From: Hymenobacter sedentarius
Lineage (GTDB): Bacteria > Bacteroidota > Bacteroidia > Cytophagales > Hymenobacteraceae
Length of the DNA stretch: 64,000 bases
Direction: 5' to 3'
NCBI RefSeq assembly: GCF_001507645.1
Contig: NZ_CP013909.1
Coordinates: 4,588,001-4,652,000, forward strand
Below are positions 28,952 to 37,852 of the stretch, one piece after another. Under the pieces are notes generated by a model. That model saw only the letters and a list, made by a program, of their open reading frames with translations. It searched no databases and was not told where the DNA came from. The number at the start of each line of letters is the position of its first letter. Within the stretch, counting starts at the first letter, position 1. The translations under genes and the position numbers were made by a program.

Positions 28952-28998
28952 CCCCACAAAAAAGCCCTCTCGTTTGAAGAAAGGGCTTTTTTGTGGGG
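28952..28998 (-). terminator. Terminator of the M23 peptidase gene
   Basis: 17-bp perfect stem CCCCACAAAAAAGCCCT with a 13-nt loop, 12 bp beyond the peptidase stop. The A and T runs lie within the stem. Confidence 0.7.
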
Positions 28999-29010
28999 TA
29001 ATCTAATTGG

Positions 29011-31002
29011 CTACAAATTCAAGCTCACCACCCGTTCATTGCCGGCCTGGTCGGTCAGGTGCAGCTCGGCGGGGCCGCGCAGCCGCGGGCCCAGCGTGTC
29101 GCCGGCTACGGTGAAGAGGGTAGAATTTTTATGCTCGAAGCGCAGCAGGCGGAATTTGCCTCCCACCAGCAAGCGGTAGCTGGCCAGCCCCGAAAGGTCG
29201 TCGCCTACCCGGAAAAGCAGCTGGCCACCGGGCCGCCCAATGAGGCTGCCTTTGGGCGCAATGGTATCGGTAAGAATGCGGTAGGACCCAAACTGCCGAA
29301 TGGCGGCCGTAATCTGGCCGTTGGCGTCCCATTTGCCGCCCACATAAGCCTTCCCCCCTTTCAGCGTGGCGGCGTAGATGGCGGTGCGCTGCGGGTCGGT
29401 GGGCGGCGTGGCCGGCTTGAGGGTGAGCAAGGCCGTTTTGTAGAGCGGCAGCAGGGGGCTGCCCACCGTCCAGAAGCCGCTGCCCGTGGGCTCGGGCCGG
29501 TAAAGCGTGTTCAGGTACAGGTTGTCGAAGAGCGTTTCGGGCCCGAATATCAGGTTGAGGTTGGCGGTGGAATAGGTGGATTCCTTGTGCGCCGGCACCA
29601 GCACCTGGCGGTCGAATTTCTTGGTGATGCTGCCAAACTGCAGCGAATCGGGCAGGCCGGCGCGCAGGTCGTACAGGTACACGTTTTCGCTATTTTGGGT
29701 GTAGCTGGGCCGGATTTCCAGCCGCCGGTTGCCGCGCAGCAGCACCAGGTTGGCCGCCACGGAATCGGCACTGGGGTCGGTGGCCACGGCTTTGAGCAGG
29801 TTGCGCGTCACCTCATAGCGCAGGGCGGGGCGCTTGGCAGCGGCCGAGCGGGTTTTGAAATACGCCGGCTGCTCGCCGCGCAACACCAGGTGCACGGGCG
29901 TCTGGTTGTTGTAGGAGTCGGCCAGGGTGATGTCGATGCTATATACTTTGCCGGCTTCCACGGTCAGGCGGCCTTTGGTGGCGCCGGTGCTGTACATGCT
30001 CAGGTCGTTGCCTTCGTCTACCCACAGCTTTTGCAGGGTGCGGCCCTGGGTTTGCTGGTACAGGAAATCAACGAAGTTGCCCACCTGCCGGGTACCCGTC
30101 GGGAACGGCACGGCATCAATCATGTGCTGGTAAAACGGCTGGCCGTTTACCTTCACCGTCACGCGCTGAATGCCGTTGCGGTTCCAGGCATTGTCAAACC
30201 GATCGAAGCCCTGCACCAGCAGCCCCACCGTGCCAAAGCAGCTAATGGTATCGGGCCAGGTGGTGGCCACGCCCGGCCCCGGCTGCACTTTGGGCGCAAA
30301 CAATGCTTTGGCAAACACCTTTTTCACCCGCGCCTCTATGCTGAGCGGCTCCAGGGCAAAGGCTTGCAGCGTGGGGGCCACGTGGTCCTGGATTTCGGCA
30401 AAGCCGCCCCACTGCAGGGGGTTGTACTGCCGGTCCTGGGCGTCGCGCACTTCCCAGTGCAGGTGGGGGCCCGCCGAGCCGCCGGTGTTGCCCGACAGGG
30501 CCACCAGCTCGCCGCGCTTCACCGGAAACCGGTCTTTCTCGAAGAAGAGCTCCAGCTCGAAGCTCTGCTTCTCGTACTGGCGGCGCTGCAGCTCGGCCGC
30601 CACGGGGCCCCGGAATTCGTTGAGGTGGCCGTACACCGTGGTCAGGCCGTTGGGGTGCGTGATGTAGAGCACGTTGCCGTAGCCAAACGACGACTGCTTG
30701 AGGCGCGAAATGTAGCCGTCGGCCGCCGCGTACACCGGTTGGTTTACCCCGCCGCCGGTCTTGATGTCGAGCCCGCCGTGGAAGTGGTTGGGGCGCAGCT
30801 CGCCCATACTGCCGGCCAGAAAGCCCGGCTTGCCTGGGGCAATGGGAAACTGGAAATACCCCGCCGGCACGGTGGGTTTGCTGCCTCCGCCCAGCATTTC
30901 ACCGATGCTGTGCTCGTGGTCGCTCGAGTCGGCTTCCTGCCCCCCCACCGATTCGGGGCTGCAGGCCATCATGGCCACCGCCAACCCAAACACCCACTTC
31001 AC
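29011..31002 (-). CDS. M23-family metallopeptidase, lipoprotein
   Basis: About 663 residues from GTG 31002 (VKWVFGLAVAMMAC), which yields a lipobox with Cys; an open TTG upstream at 31059 is the alternative. The LytM-type Zn peptidase domain follows: NHFHGGLDI gives the first His and Asp ligands, and GPHLHWEVRD the HxH pair, so it should be active on cell-wall cross-links. VYAAADGYISR and YGHLNEF fit too. The remaining 450 residues are beta-rich and unassigned. Probably anchored at the envelope. Confidence 0.88.
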   Translation of the reverse strand: MKWVFGLAVAMMACSPESVGGQEADSSDHEHSIGEMLGGGSKPTVPAGYFQFPIAPGKPGFLAGSMGELRPNHFHGGLDIKTGGGVNQPVYAAADGYISRLKQSSFGYGNVLYITHPNGLTTVYGHLNEFRGPVAAELQRRQYEKQSFELELFFEKDRFPVKRGELVALSGNTGGSAGPHLHWEVRDAQDRQYNPLQWGGFAEIQDHVAPTLQAFALEPLSIEARVKKVFAKALFAPKVQPGPGVATTWPDTISCFGTVGLLVQGFDRFDNAWNRNGIQRVTVKVNGQPFYQHMIDAVPFPTGTRQVGNFVDFLYQQTQGRTLQKLWVDEGNDLSMYSTGATKGRLTVEAGKVYSIDITLADSYNNQTPVHLVLRGEQPAYFKTRSAAAKRPALRYEVTRNLLKAVATDPSADSVAANLVLLRGNRRLEIRPSYTQNSENVYLYDLRAGLPDSLQFGSITKKFDRQVLVPAHKESTYSTANLNLIFGPETLFDNLYLNTLYRPEPTGSGFWTVGSPLLPLYKTALLTLKPATPPTDPQRTAIYAATLKGGKAYVGGKWDANGQITAAIRQFGSYRILTDTIAPKGSLIGRPGGQLLFRVGDDLSGLASYRLLVGGKFRLLRFEHKNSTLFTVAGDTLGPRLRGPAELHLTDQAGNERVVSLNL

Positions 31003-31086
31003 TTTGTTTCTAAAAAACGCCACGTCCAACTTTCGCTTTTGCACAGTACTATACTTCAATCCAGATAACCTAGCTCCTGGGCGCCC

Positions 31087-31701
31087 TTACCGCACGCTCA
31101 GCTCCAATAATTTTTCGCTTTCCAGAAAGCCCTGCAATTGGTCGCCCATTTTAACCGGCCCAACCCCGGCGGGGGTTCCGGTAAATATCAAATCCCCCAT
31201 TTTCAGCGAAATGAATTTCGATACAAAACTGATGATTTTGGCAAACGGGTGCAGCATCAGGCCGGAGTTGCCGGTCTGGCGGGTCTCGCCGTTTACCTCC
31301 AGGTGGAAATTAATGTTGCCCAGCTCGGCGATTTCCGTTACCGGTTTGAAGGTTGCGGAAATGGGCGCCGAGCCATCGAAGGCCTTGGCCAGCTCCCAGG
31401 GCAGGCCCTTCTTCTTGAGCTCGGTTTGCAGGTCGCGGGCCGTGAAATCGATGCCCAGCCCAACGGCGTCGAAATAGGTGTGCGCAAACTGCTCGTCGAT
31501 GTGCCGGCCGTTCTTGCTCACGCGCAGCACCAGCTCCAGCTCGTGGTGGATGTCCTGCGAAAACTCGGGGATGAAGAAGGGCTGCCCGCGCTGCAGCAGG
31601 GCCGTTTCGGGCTTGAGGAAAATGACCGGGGCCGCGGGCACTTCGTTGTGCAGCTCGGCAATGTGGTCGGCGTAGTTGCGGCCGATGCAGATGATTTTCA
31701 T
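31087..31701 (-). CDS. Fumarylacetoacetate hydrolase (FAH) family protein
   Basis: Compact 204-residue member of the FAH superfamily: acylpyruvases, decarboxylases and hydratases using a divalent metal. CIGRNYADHIAEL near 5-17, metal ligands E54 and E56 in IHHELELVL, D85 in GLGIDFTARD, and FTGTPAGVGPVKMGD near the end match the short acylpyruvase-type group. Substrate is not assignable. ATG at 31701. Neighbours are peptidase lipoproteins with no metabolic link. Confidence 0.9.
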   Translation of the reverse strand: MKIICIGRNYADHIAELHNEVPAAPVIFLKPETALLQRGQPFFIPEFSQDIHHELELVLRVSKNGRHIDEQFAHTYFDAVGLGIDFTARDLQTELKKKGLPWELAKAFDGSAPISATFKPVTEIAELGNINFHLEVNGETRQTGNSGLMLHPFAKIISFVSKFISLKMGDLIFTGTPAGVGPVKMGDQLQGFLESEKLLELSVR

Positions 31702-31918
31702 AGAGGGACTCGGGGGCGGAACAGAATAAGCTCAAAACTACGGCCGAGCATGGGGTCCCGGCAACCCGCTCACCGGCTTTCTGCCTTAGCGCCCGCTGCC
31801 GCTAAACATTTACCCGGCCGGCTGCCGTATAGGCGGCAACCTCGGCCCGGGTTTTGGCCCAAAACGTGCTAACAGCACCCGCGGTTACCTCAGTTTTTCT
31901 TTCTACTTTTTCATCCCC

Positions 31919-32713
31919 ATGTTCAAGAAACTAGCCCTTCTGGCCAGCCTGACCTTTATGGCGGCCTGTACCACGGTGCCCATCACGGGCCGCCGCCAGC
32001 TCAGCCTGGTGAGCGACAGCGAAATCAATACCCTGGCCGCCACCCAATACCGCGAGGTTATTGCCAAAGGCCCGCTTTCTACCAACCCCGAGTACGTGGG
32101 TATGGTGCGGCGCGTAGGCCAACGCATTCAGCACGCCGTGGAAGAGTATTTCCGCCAGCAAAACGCGTCTGACCAGCTGGCGGGCTACCAGTGGGAGTTC
32201 AACGTGATTGAGGACAAGCAGCAAAATGCCTGGTGCATGCCCGGCGGCAAGGTGGCCGTGTATACCGGCATTTTGCCCATCACGCAGGACGAAAACGGCC
32301 TGGCCGTGGTAATGGCCCACGAAATTGCGCACGCCGTGGCCAAGCACGGCTCCGAGCGCATGAGCCAGGGCCTGGTGCAGCAGCTCGGGGGCCAGGCGCT
32401 GTCGGCCGCGCTCTCCACCAATGCGCCGGCTACCCAGCAGCTGGCGCTGCAGGCGTTTGGCGTGGGCTCGTCCATCGGCTTGCTCAAGTACGGCCGCAAC
32501 CAGGAATCGGAGGCCGACCACCTGGGCCTGATTTTTATGGCCATGGCCGGCTACAATCCCGACGGCGCCATCACGTTCTGGCAGCGCATGGAAGCGCGCG
32601 AAAACCAGGCCTCGCCGCCCGAATTCCTGTCCACTCACCCGTCCAGCGGCACCCGCATTGCCGACATCCAACGCGAATTGCCCGAGGCGCGTAAGTATTA
32701 TAAGCCGCGTTAG
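31919..32713 (+). CDS. M48-family metallopeptidase, lipoprotein
   Basis: 264-residue Zn peptidase with a lipoprotein signal (LALLASLTFMAAC, Cys17). The HExxH motif is HEIAH at 134-138 and the third ligand lies in NQESEADHLG near 197-206. This is the LoiP/BepA-like layout of outer-membrane-associated peptidases that check envelope proteins. THPSSGTRI near the C-terminus is also typical. It is followed 44 bp later by a small lipoprotein on the same strand, so the three genes to 33434 may be one transcript. Confidence 0.92.
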   Translation: MFKKLALLASLTFMAACTTVPITGRRQLSLVSDSEINTLAATQYREVIAKGPLSTNPEYVGMVRRVGQRIQHAVEEYFRQQNASDQLAGYQWEFNVIEDKQQNAWCMPGGKVAVYTGILPITQDENGLAVVMAHEIAHAVAKHGSERMSQGLVQQLGGQALSAALSTNAPATQQLALQAFGVGSSIGLLKYGRNQESEADHLGLIFMAMAGYNPDGAITFWQRMEARENQASPPEFLSTHPSSGTRIADIQRELPEARKYYKPR

Positions 32714-32757
32714 TTGTATATTGTAATTCCACTTTCCTCCGTTCCTTTTTCTGCGCC

Positions 32758-33315
32758 ATGAGCTTCCTACCACGTTTGCTTGGCTTGGGCTTGTTAAGCC
32801 TGCTGGTGTTTTTGATGATGTCGTGCGAGTCGAGCAAGCCGGCTGCGAGCAGCGAGTTTGGCAGCCCCAACCGCATAAAAGGCGAGGCCATTGCCAAGCC
32901 CGACAGCCGTCAGATTGTGCACTTTACCGACAGCACCGCCGAGTACAAAACGTCGCGGAGCGACCTGGCCCGCGCCTTCATCAAGCAGTTTGGCGACGGC
33001 ACCGTAATCGACAAAGTGCAGGTGCGCAAAGCCCCTGCCGACGCCGACGCTCCCGCCAGTTATTTTCTCATTGGCATGGGGCTGCGCAACGGCATGTTCC
33101 GGGCCATGGCCCTGCCCCTCACCGGCGGCGGCGACAATACCTATTACCTGCGGCCCGCGGCCGAGCGCTACACCATCACCAGCGTGGGCTGTGCCGCGTG
33201 CTTTTTCAACTTTGAGAATGGCCGCATTGTGGGCACCACCTGTTCCGAAAACTCGGCCGGCAGCCACTGCGACCTCAAGGTAGAAACGAACAACACCCTA
33301 TTTGCAGCGAGATGA
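32758..33315 (+). CDS. Uncharacterised lipoprotein
   Basis: 185 residues with signal and lipobox MMSC near 18-21. No known domain was recognised. Visible features are a Ser- and Ala-rich linker, a DRxIVHFTDSTAEYKTSRSD-like segment without catalytic signature, and a Cys pair in SVGCAACFFNFENG plus TTCSENSAGSHCD toward the end. These four Cys could form disulfides. Its TGA stop overlaps the next ATG by 4 nt (ATGA), indicating translational coupling with the small gene at 33312. Confidence 0.72.
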   Translation: MSFLPRLLGLGLLSLLVFLMMSCESSKPAASSEFGSPNRIKGEAIAKPDSRQIVHFTDSTAEYKTSRSDLARAFIKQFGDGTVIDKVQVRKAPADADAPASYFLIGMGLRNGMFRAMALPLTGGGDNTYYLRPAAERYTITSVGCAACFFNFENGRIVGTTCSENSAGSHCDLKVETNNTLFAAR

Positions 33316-33434
33316 GCACCACCGGCAAATGGCTTTTACGCGCCGCCCTTACGGCCCTGGCGCTGCTAATCCCTACCGATACCAACCGGCCCCGCCGGCC
33401 GACCCCGTCAACACCAAAAAAGCCCGCTGCATAA
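33312..33434 (+). CDS. Small membrane-type protein, 40 residues
   Basis: Open frame ATG 33312 to TAA 33434 encoding MSTTGKWLLRAALTALALLI followed by a Pro-, Thr- and Lys-rich tail ending KKPAA. It has one hydrophobic segment of about 14 residues after a basic start. The ATG overlaps the stop of the lipoprotein gene by 4 nt, a strong coupling sign. Its stop codon lies in the loop and right arm of the following terminator. No known homologue is recalled; it could be a small membrane peptide or a coincidence of overlap. Confidence 0.55.
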   Translation: MSTTGKWLLRAALTALALLIPTDTNRPRRPTPSTPKKPAA

Positions 33435-33445
33435 GCGGGCTTTTT
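33417..33445 (+). terminator. Terminator overlapping the small gene's stop
   Basis: 12-bp stem AAAAAGCCCGCT with its complement AGCGGGCTTTTT and a loop of 5 nt, followed by CTTTTTAG. It lies in a convergent gap before the Mur ligase gene. Confidence 0.8.
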
Positions 33446-33506
33446 CTTTTTAGTAACTTGGAGCGTTCAGTTTTAGCTCAACTTGAGCTGCATTGTCCCT
33501 AAAGTT

Positions 33507-35063
33507 TCAGCCCGTGATTTCAGAGGCGAGGGCGGTAAGGTCCAGGCCATCGAACGTGCCGGAGGACATGAGCAGCAGGTTGGCGTTAGCCCAATTTTGC
33601 GCGCGCAGGAACGCGGCCAGCTCGGCGCTGTCGGTAATCACCTTGATGTCGGGGCGCTGGAAGGCCTCGGCCACGGTGGCGGCGGCCAGCGGCGGCAGGC
33701 GCTTGTGCTCCAGCACGTGGGGGTTGAAGTACACCACGGCTACGTCGGGCGCATCGAAGCAGTGCGCGTACTGCGGCAAAAACGCCGGGTTGAGGCTGCT
33801 GAAGGTGTGCAGCTCCAGGCACGCCACCAAGCGGCGCTGCGGAAACTGCTTCTTGAGCGCCGTGGCCGTGGCCTTGAGCTTGCTGGGGGCGTGGGCAAAG
33901 TCCTTGTACACCACCGAGGTGGCGCCTTCCTTCACCAGCTCCAGCCGCCGCGCCGCGCCGGGGAACGAGGCCACAGCCTTGAAGAAGTCCTTGCCTTTGA
34001 TGCCCAACTGCTTGCACACTTCCTTGGCCGCCGAAATATTGCGCAGGTTGTGCTCGCCAAACACCTGAATGGGCACCTCCTCGTCTTTTTTGGTAACCAG
34101 AAACGTGCGGCCGTCGCGGATAACGTTTTCGTGCGGGCCGTAGCCGATGTAGGTCACGTCGGGGTTAGTGGGCACGGCGATGAGCTGGGTTTGCTCGTCG
34201 TCCTTGTCGTAGATGAGCACGCCGGCCTTGGGCGTCATGTCGGCGAAGATGCGGAACTGCTCGCGGTAGTTTTCCTCGGTCGGAAACACGTTGATGTGGT
34301 CCCAGCTGATGCCCGAAATCACGCCGATGTGGTGCTGATACAGGTGGAACTTGGGCCGGCGGTCGACGGGAGAGGACAGGTATTCGTCGCCTTCGATGAT
34401 GATGATGGGCGCGTCGTCGGTGAGCTGCACCATCAAATCGAAACCGGCCAGCTGGGCCCCTACGGCGTAGTCGAACTTGCGGCCGTGGTAGCGCAGCACG
34501 TGCAGGATGCAGGCCGTGATGCTGGTTTTGCCGTGCGAGCCGCCGATGACGATGCGCTGCTTGTCGCGGCTGGCCTCGTAGATGTACTCGGGGAAAGAAT
34601 AGATTTTCAGGCCCAAGGCCTGAGCTTGGAGCAGCTCGGGGTTGTCGGGGCGGGCGTGCATGCCCACAATCACGGCGTCGAGGTCGGGCGTAATGCTGGC
34701 GGCGTCCCAGCCTTCCTGGGCGGGCAGCAGGCCGGCCGCGGCGAGGCGGCCCTTGGCGGGCTCAAATATTTCGTCGTCGGAACCCGTTACCTGGGCGCCG
34801 CGCCGGTGCAGGGCCAGCGCCAGATTGTGCATGATGCTGCCGCCCACCGCAATCAAGTGAATCTTTTCGGGGCGCTCGTTTCTCGTTTCTGGTGCCAATG
34901 CGTGGGTGATTGTCAGTTGGTGGTTGTCGGTTGTCCGCTTCCCGTTGATTATTGATGCAGCAACCGACAACTGACACCCAACACTTGTACCCTGAGGAAA
35001 GGACTGCGAAAGTACAACCTCAACGCTACCGGGGCATTCCATAGCCAAAAGAATCGACTTCAC
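33507..35063 (-). CDS. mpl: Mpl-like Mur ligase (UDP-N-acetylmuramate:tripeptide ligase)
   Basis: Murein-recycling ligase joining a recovered tripeptide to UDP-MurNAc. The Rossmann start HLIAVGGSIMHNLALALHRRG, the P-loop VIGGSHGKTSITACILHVL near 170-190, IIEGDEYLSSPVDRRPKFHLY and FAHAPSKLKATATAL are characteristic of Mpl rather than MurC. The native N-terminus should begin just before KIHLIAVGG, yet no ATG, GTG or TTG lies directly there. The open frame extends 60 residues further through repeat-like sequence to 35063, so the start is unresolved. Confidence 0.85.
   Translation of the reverse strand: MKSILLAMECPGSVEVVLSQSFPQGTSVGCQLSVAASIINGKRTTDNHQLTITHALAPETRNERPEKIHLIAVGGSIMHNLALALHRRGAQVTGSDDEIFEPAKGRLAAAGLLPAQEGWDAASITPDLDAVIVGMHARPDNPELLQAQALGLKIYSFPEYIYEASRDKQRIVIGGSHGKTSITACILHVLRYHGRKFDYAVGAQLAGFDLMVQLTDDAPIIIIEGDEYLSSPVDRRPKFHLYQHHIGVISGISWDHINVFPTEENYREQFRIFADMTPKAGVLIYDKDDEQTQLIAVPTNPDVTYIGYGPHENVIRDGRTFLVTKKDEEVPIQVFGEHNLRNISAAKEVCKQLGIKGKDFFKAVASFPGAARRLELVKEGATSVVYKDFAHAPSKLKATATALKKQFPQRRLVACLELHTFSSLNPAFLPQYAHCFDAPDVAVVYFNPHVLEHKRLPPLAAATVAEAFQRPDIKVITDSAELAAFLRAQNWANANLLLMSSGTFDGLDLTALASEITG
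34902..34985. repeat. Inverted repeat inside the 5' part of the Mur ligase frame
   Basis: TGTCAGTTGGTGGTTGTCGG at 34911-34930 and its inverse CAACCGACAACTGAC at about 34961-34975. The protein read through it is low-complexity and unlike any Mur ligase. It looks like an inserted repeat of the kind that yields Gln/Leu/Ser- and Asn/His/Thr-rich translations. Confidence 0.6.
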
Positions 35064-35173
35064 ATTCTATCTTTTCCCCGGCTCAGGGGTTAGCTTTGTG
35101 TAGCTAGCGTGCAGCTTCGATTCGGCTGCCCGCTCAATTTCTCTTTGCTGCCCTACTACCTACTAGTTATTCT

Positions 35174-36784
35174 ATGCAAGACCAGATGGACGACCGCCTG
35201 AAACAATCCGCTGCCCGAGCCAAAGCGGCCTGGAGCACCCGGGGCGGCGCAGTGGTCCCCATAAATACCGGCGCCGCCGGCAAGCTGCCACCCCAGGCGC
35301 CCGAGCTGGAAATGGCCGTGCTCGGCGCCTTGATGCTGGAAAAAGACGCCCTCACGTCGGTTATCGACCTGCTCAAGCCCGAGAGCTTCTACAAGGACTC
35401 GCACCAGCGCATCTACCGCGCCGTCATCCGGCTTTTTGACAAATCCGAGCCCATCGACCAGCTCACCGTGGTGCACGAGCTGCGCGAAATGGGCGAGCTC
35501 GAAGCCTGCGGCGGCCCGTTCTACGTGGCCAACCTCACGCTGAAAGTGAACTCGGCGGCCAACGTGGAATACCACGCCCGTATCATCACCGAAACGGCCA
35601 TCAAGCGCGAGCTGATTCGCATTTCGAGCGAGATTCAGAAGGACGCCTTCGAGGACACTACCGACGTGTTCAAGCTGCTCGACGACACCGAGTCGGCGCT
35701 GTTTGAAGTATCAGAGTCGAACATCCGCAAGAACTTCGACGACATGCGCAGCCTGATGGGCAAGGCCATCAAGGAGCTGGAGGAAAAGAAGAACCAGAGC
35801 GACGGCCTAACGGGGGTTCCCACCGGCTTCACCGCCCTGGACCGCGTCACGAGCGGCTGGCAACCATCTGACCTTGTGATTATTGCAGCCAGGCCGGGCA
35901 TGGGCAAAACGGCTTTTGTGGTGTCGGCCATGCGTAACGCGGCCGTGGACTTCAAAAAAGCCGTGGCCATTTTCTCGCTGGAAATGTCCTCGCTGCAGCT
36001 GGTCAATCGTCTGATTTCGGCCGAGGCTGAGCTGGACTCCGAAAAAATCAAGAAAGGCAGCCTCGCCGACCACGAGTGGCAGCAGCTGAACCACAAAATC
36101 ACGGCTCTTTCGGCCGCTCCAATTTACATCGACGACACGCCGGGCCTGAGCATCCGCGAGCTGCGCACCAAATGCCGCCGCCTGCGCTCGCAGAAGGACG
36201 TGCAGATGATTATCGTCGACTACCTGCAGCTGATGAGTGGCAACACCGACGGCCGCGGCGGCAACCGTGAACAGGAAATCGCCAGCATCTCGCGGGCCCT
36301 CAAGGGCATTGCCAAGGAGCTGAACGTGCCCGTGCTGGCGCTGTCGCAGCTCTCGCGCTCGGTAGAAACCCGCGGCGGCGACAAGAAGCCCCAGCTGAGT
36401 GACCTTCGCGAATCCGGCTCCATCGAGCAGGATGCCGACATGGTAATCTTCCTTTACCGCCCCGAATATTACGGCCTCGACCAGGACGCCGAAGGCAACT
36501 CGACGCAGGGCGTGGGCGAGGTCATCATTGCCAAGCACCGAAACGGCTCGCTCGAAACCGTGCAGCTCAAGTTCATCGGCAAGTACACCAAGTTCGCCGA
36601 CCTCGACGGCGTGGGCGGCTTCGACACCAGCGGCTACCAGCCCATGGGCCTGCCCGCCAGTAATTTCGACAGCGAGCCCAGCAGCTTCGCGCCAAACACC
36701 ATTCGCCTGGGTTCGAAAATCAACGAGTCGCCGGTGCCCTTCCCGAAAGGGAACCTGAACAAGCACGAAGACCCGCCGTTTTAA
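35174..36784 (+). CDS. dnaB: Replicative DNA helicase DnaB
   Basis: 536-residue hexameric 5'-3' helicase of the replication fork. The N-terminal helical domain (about 35-140) has PPQAPELEMAVLGALMLEKDAL and SFYKDSHQRIYRA. The RecA-like core shows TGFTALDRVTSGWQPSDLVI, Walker A ARPGMGKTAF, Walker B VQMIIVDYLQLM, the arginine finger region RGGDKKPQLSDLRESGSIEQDAD and HRNGSLETVQLKFIGKYTKF. The C-terminal 60 residues are a flexible tail. No intein is present. ATG 35174; divergent from the Mur ligase. Confidence 0.97.
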   Translation: MQDQMDDRLKQSAARAKAAWSTRGGAVVPINTGAAGKLPPQAPELEMAVLGALMLEKDALTSVIDLLKPESFYKDSHQRIYRAVIRLFDKSEPIDQLTVVHELREMGELEACGGPFYVANLTLKVNSAANVEYHARIITETAIKRELIRISSEIQKDAFEDTTDVFKLLDDTESALFEVSESNIRKNFDDMRSLMGKAIKELEEKKNQSDGLTGVPTGFTALDRVTSGWQPSDLVIIAARPGMGKTAFVVSAMRNAAVDFKKAVAIFSLEMSSLQLVNRLISAEAELDSEKIKKGSLADHEWQQLNHKITALSAAPIYIDDTPGLSIRELRTKCRRLRSQKDVQMIIVDYLQLMSGNTDGRGGNREQEIASISRALKGIAKELNVPVLALSQLSRSVETRGGDKKPQLSDLRESGSIEQDADMVIFLYRPEYYGLDQDAEGNSTQGVGEVIIAKHRNGSLETVQLKFIGKYTKFADLDGVGGFDTSGYQPMGLPASNFDSEPSSFAPNTIRLGSKINESPVPFPKGNLNKHEDPPF

Positions 36785-36789
36785 AATTT

Positions 36790-36873
36790 CAAATGAGGAA
36801 TGAAGAATGAGGAATGAAGAATTGGTCGTTGGCTACTTCTTCATTTCTCATTTTTCATTCCTCATTCTTCATT
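36790..36873. repeat. Repeat R5, inverted pair
   Basis: Tandem GAGGAATGAAGAAT units on the left and inverse ATTCCTCATTCTTCATT units on the right, around a 15-nt spacer. It ends 4 nt before the start of the TSUP gene. The same unit is at 15393-15414 and 15627-15650. Confidence 0.65.
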
Positions 36874-36877
36874 ATTG

Positions 36878-37648
36878 ATGACCGTTACCCTACTGCTGCT
36901 GTGCCTGTTCGCTTTTCTGGCGGGGTTTATTGATTCCATAGTGGGCGGGGGCGGCCTGATTCAGCTGCCGGCTATGCTGCTGCTGCTGCCGGGCGTGCCG
37001 GTGCCCACCGTATTTGGCACGGGCAAGGTGTCGAGCCTATCGGGCACAGTGGCCGCGCTGCGCCGCTACCTGAGCGGGCCTGAAAAGCTGGAGATTCGCT
37101 GGCGCACGGTGGCCCTCACGGCACTGGTGGCGGGCGGGTTTGCGCTGCTGGGCTCGCGGGCGGTGAGCCACTTGCACAAGGAAGCGGTGCGGCCACTGGT
37201 GATGGGCATGCTAGTGGTAATGGCCATCTACACCTTCTGGCGCAAGGATTTTGGCAGCCTGCACGCGCCCCGGCTAAGCGGCTACCGCGAAGTGCTGATT
37301 GGCGTGGTGCTGGGTGCCTCGATTGGTTTCTACGACGGCTTTTTTGGGCCGGGCACCGGTAGCTTGCTCCTATTTGCCTTCGTGGGCTTATTCGGCTACG
37401 ACTTTATTGCGGCCTCGGCCTCGGCCAAGCTGGTGAACGTGGCGACGAACGTGGCCAGCTTGTTTTACTTCGCTACTACCGGGCAGGTGCTCTACAAAGT
37501 GGCCCTGCCCATGGCGGCCTGCAACATGCTGGGCTCCACGCTGGGCGCGCGCATGGCGCAGCGGCACGGCACCGGCTTCGTGCGGGTGCTGTTTTTGGGC
37601 GTGGTAAGCGCCTTTATTCTCAAGTTGGGCTGGGATACGTTCGCGTAA
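36878..37648 (+). CDS. TSUP-family (TauE/SafE) membrane permease
   Basis: 256-residue integral membrane protein with about eight hydrophobic helices. FLAGFIDSIVGGGGLIQLPA near 13-32 and the second-repeat GFYDGFFGPGTGSLLLFAFV near 147-166 are the paired signatures of TSUP (sulfite/organosulfonate exporter) proteins. Substrate is unknown (sulfite, sulfonates or other anions). Start ATG 36878 right after repeat R5; a TTG one codon earlier is in frame. It is convergent with the TonB receptor across repeat R2. Confidence 0.9.
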   Translation: MTVTLLLLCLFAFLAGFIDSIVGGGGLIQLPAMLLLLPGVPVPTVFGTGKVSSLSGTVAALRRYLSGPEKLEIRWRTVALTALVAGGFALLGSRAVSHLHKEAVRPLVMGMLVVMAIYTFWRKDFGSLHAPRLSGYREVLIGVVLGASIGFYDGFFGPGTGSLLLFAFVGLFGYDFIAASASAKLVNVATNVASLFYFATTGQVLYKVALPMAACNMLGSTLGARMAQRHGTGFVRVLFLGVVSAFILKLGWDTFA

Positions 37649-37706
37649 CTTGAGGCAGGCTCGGCTTGTAGTAATACCATGCTTTGCTATAGACTGCCAA
37701 CAAAAA

Positions 37707-37816
37707 CGGTCATGCTGAGCACAGTCGAAGCATCTCGCGTGTGGTAGTAACCCAATCGTTCAATCGGAAGGATTACTACCACACGCGAGATGCTTCGACT
37801 GCGCTCAGCATGACCG
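37707..37816. repeat. Repeat R2, long 44-bp inverted repeat
   Basis: Arms 37707-37750 (CGGTCATGCTGAGCACAGTC onward) and 37773-37816 are complements with one mismatch, around a 22-nt loop. It is the longest palindrome in the window and lies in the convergent gap between the TSUP and TonB receptor genes. Confidence 0.88.
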
Positions 37817-37852
37817 TTGTTTTAATCAACGCATGACCGTTTTTGTAATCAA

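Noticed and set aside
25734..31068. Long + strand frames opposite the VWA (442 codons) and M23 (669 codons) genes
   Set aside because: Composition is His-, Gly- and Val-rich as in antisense translations, with no domain; the minus-strand genes have clear motifs.
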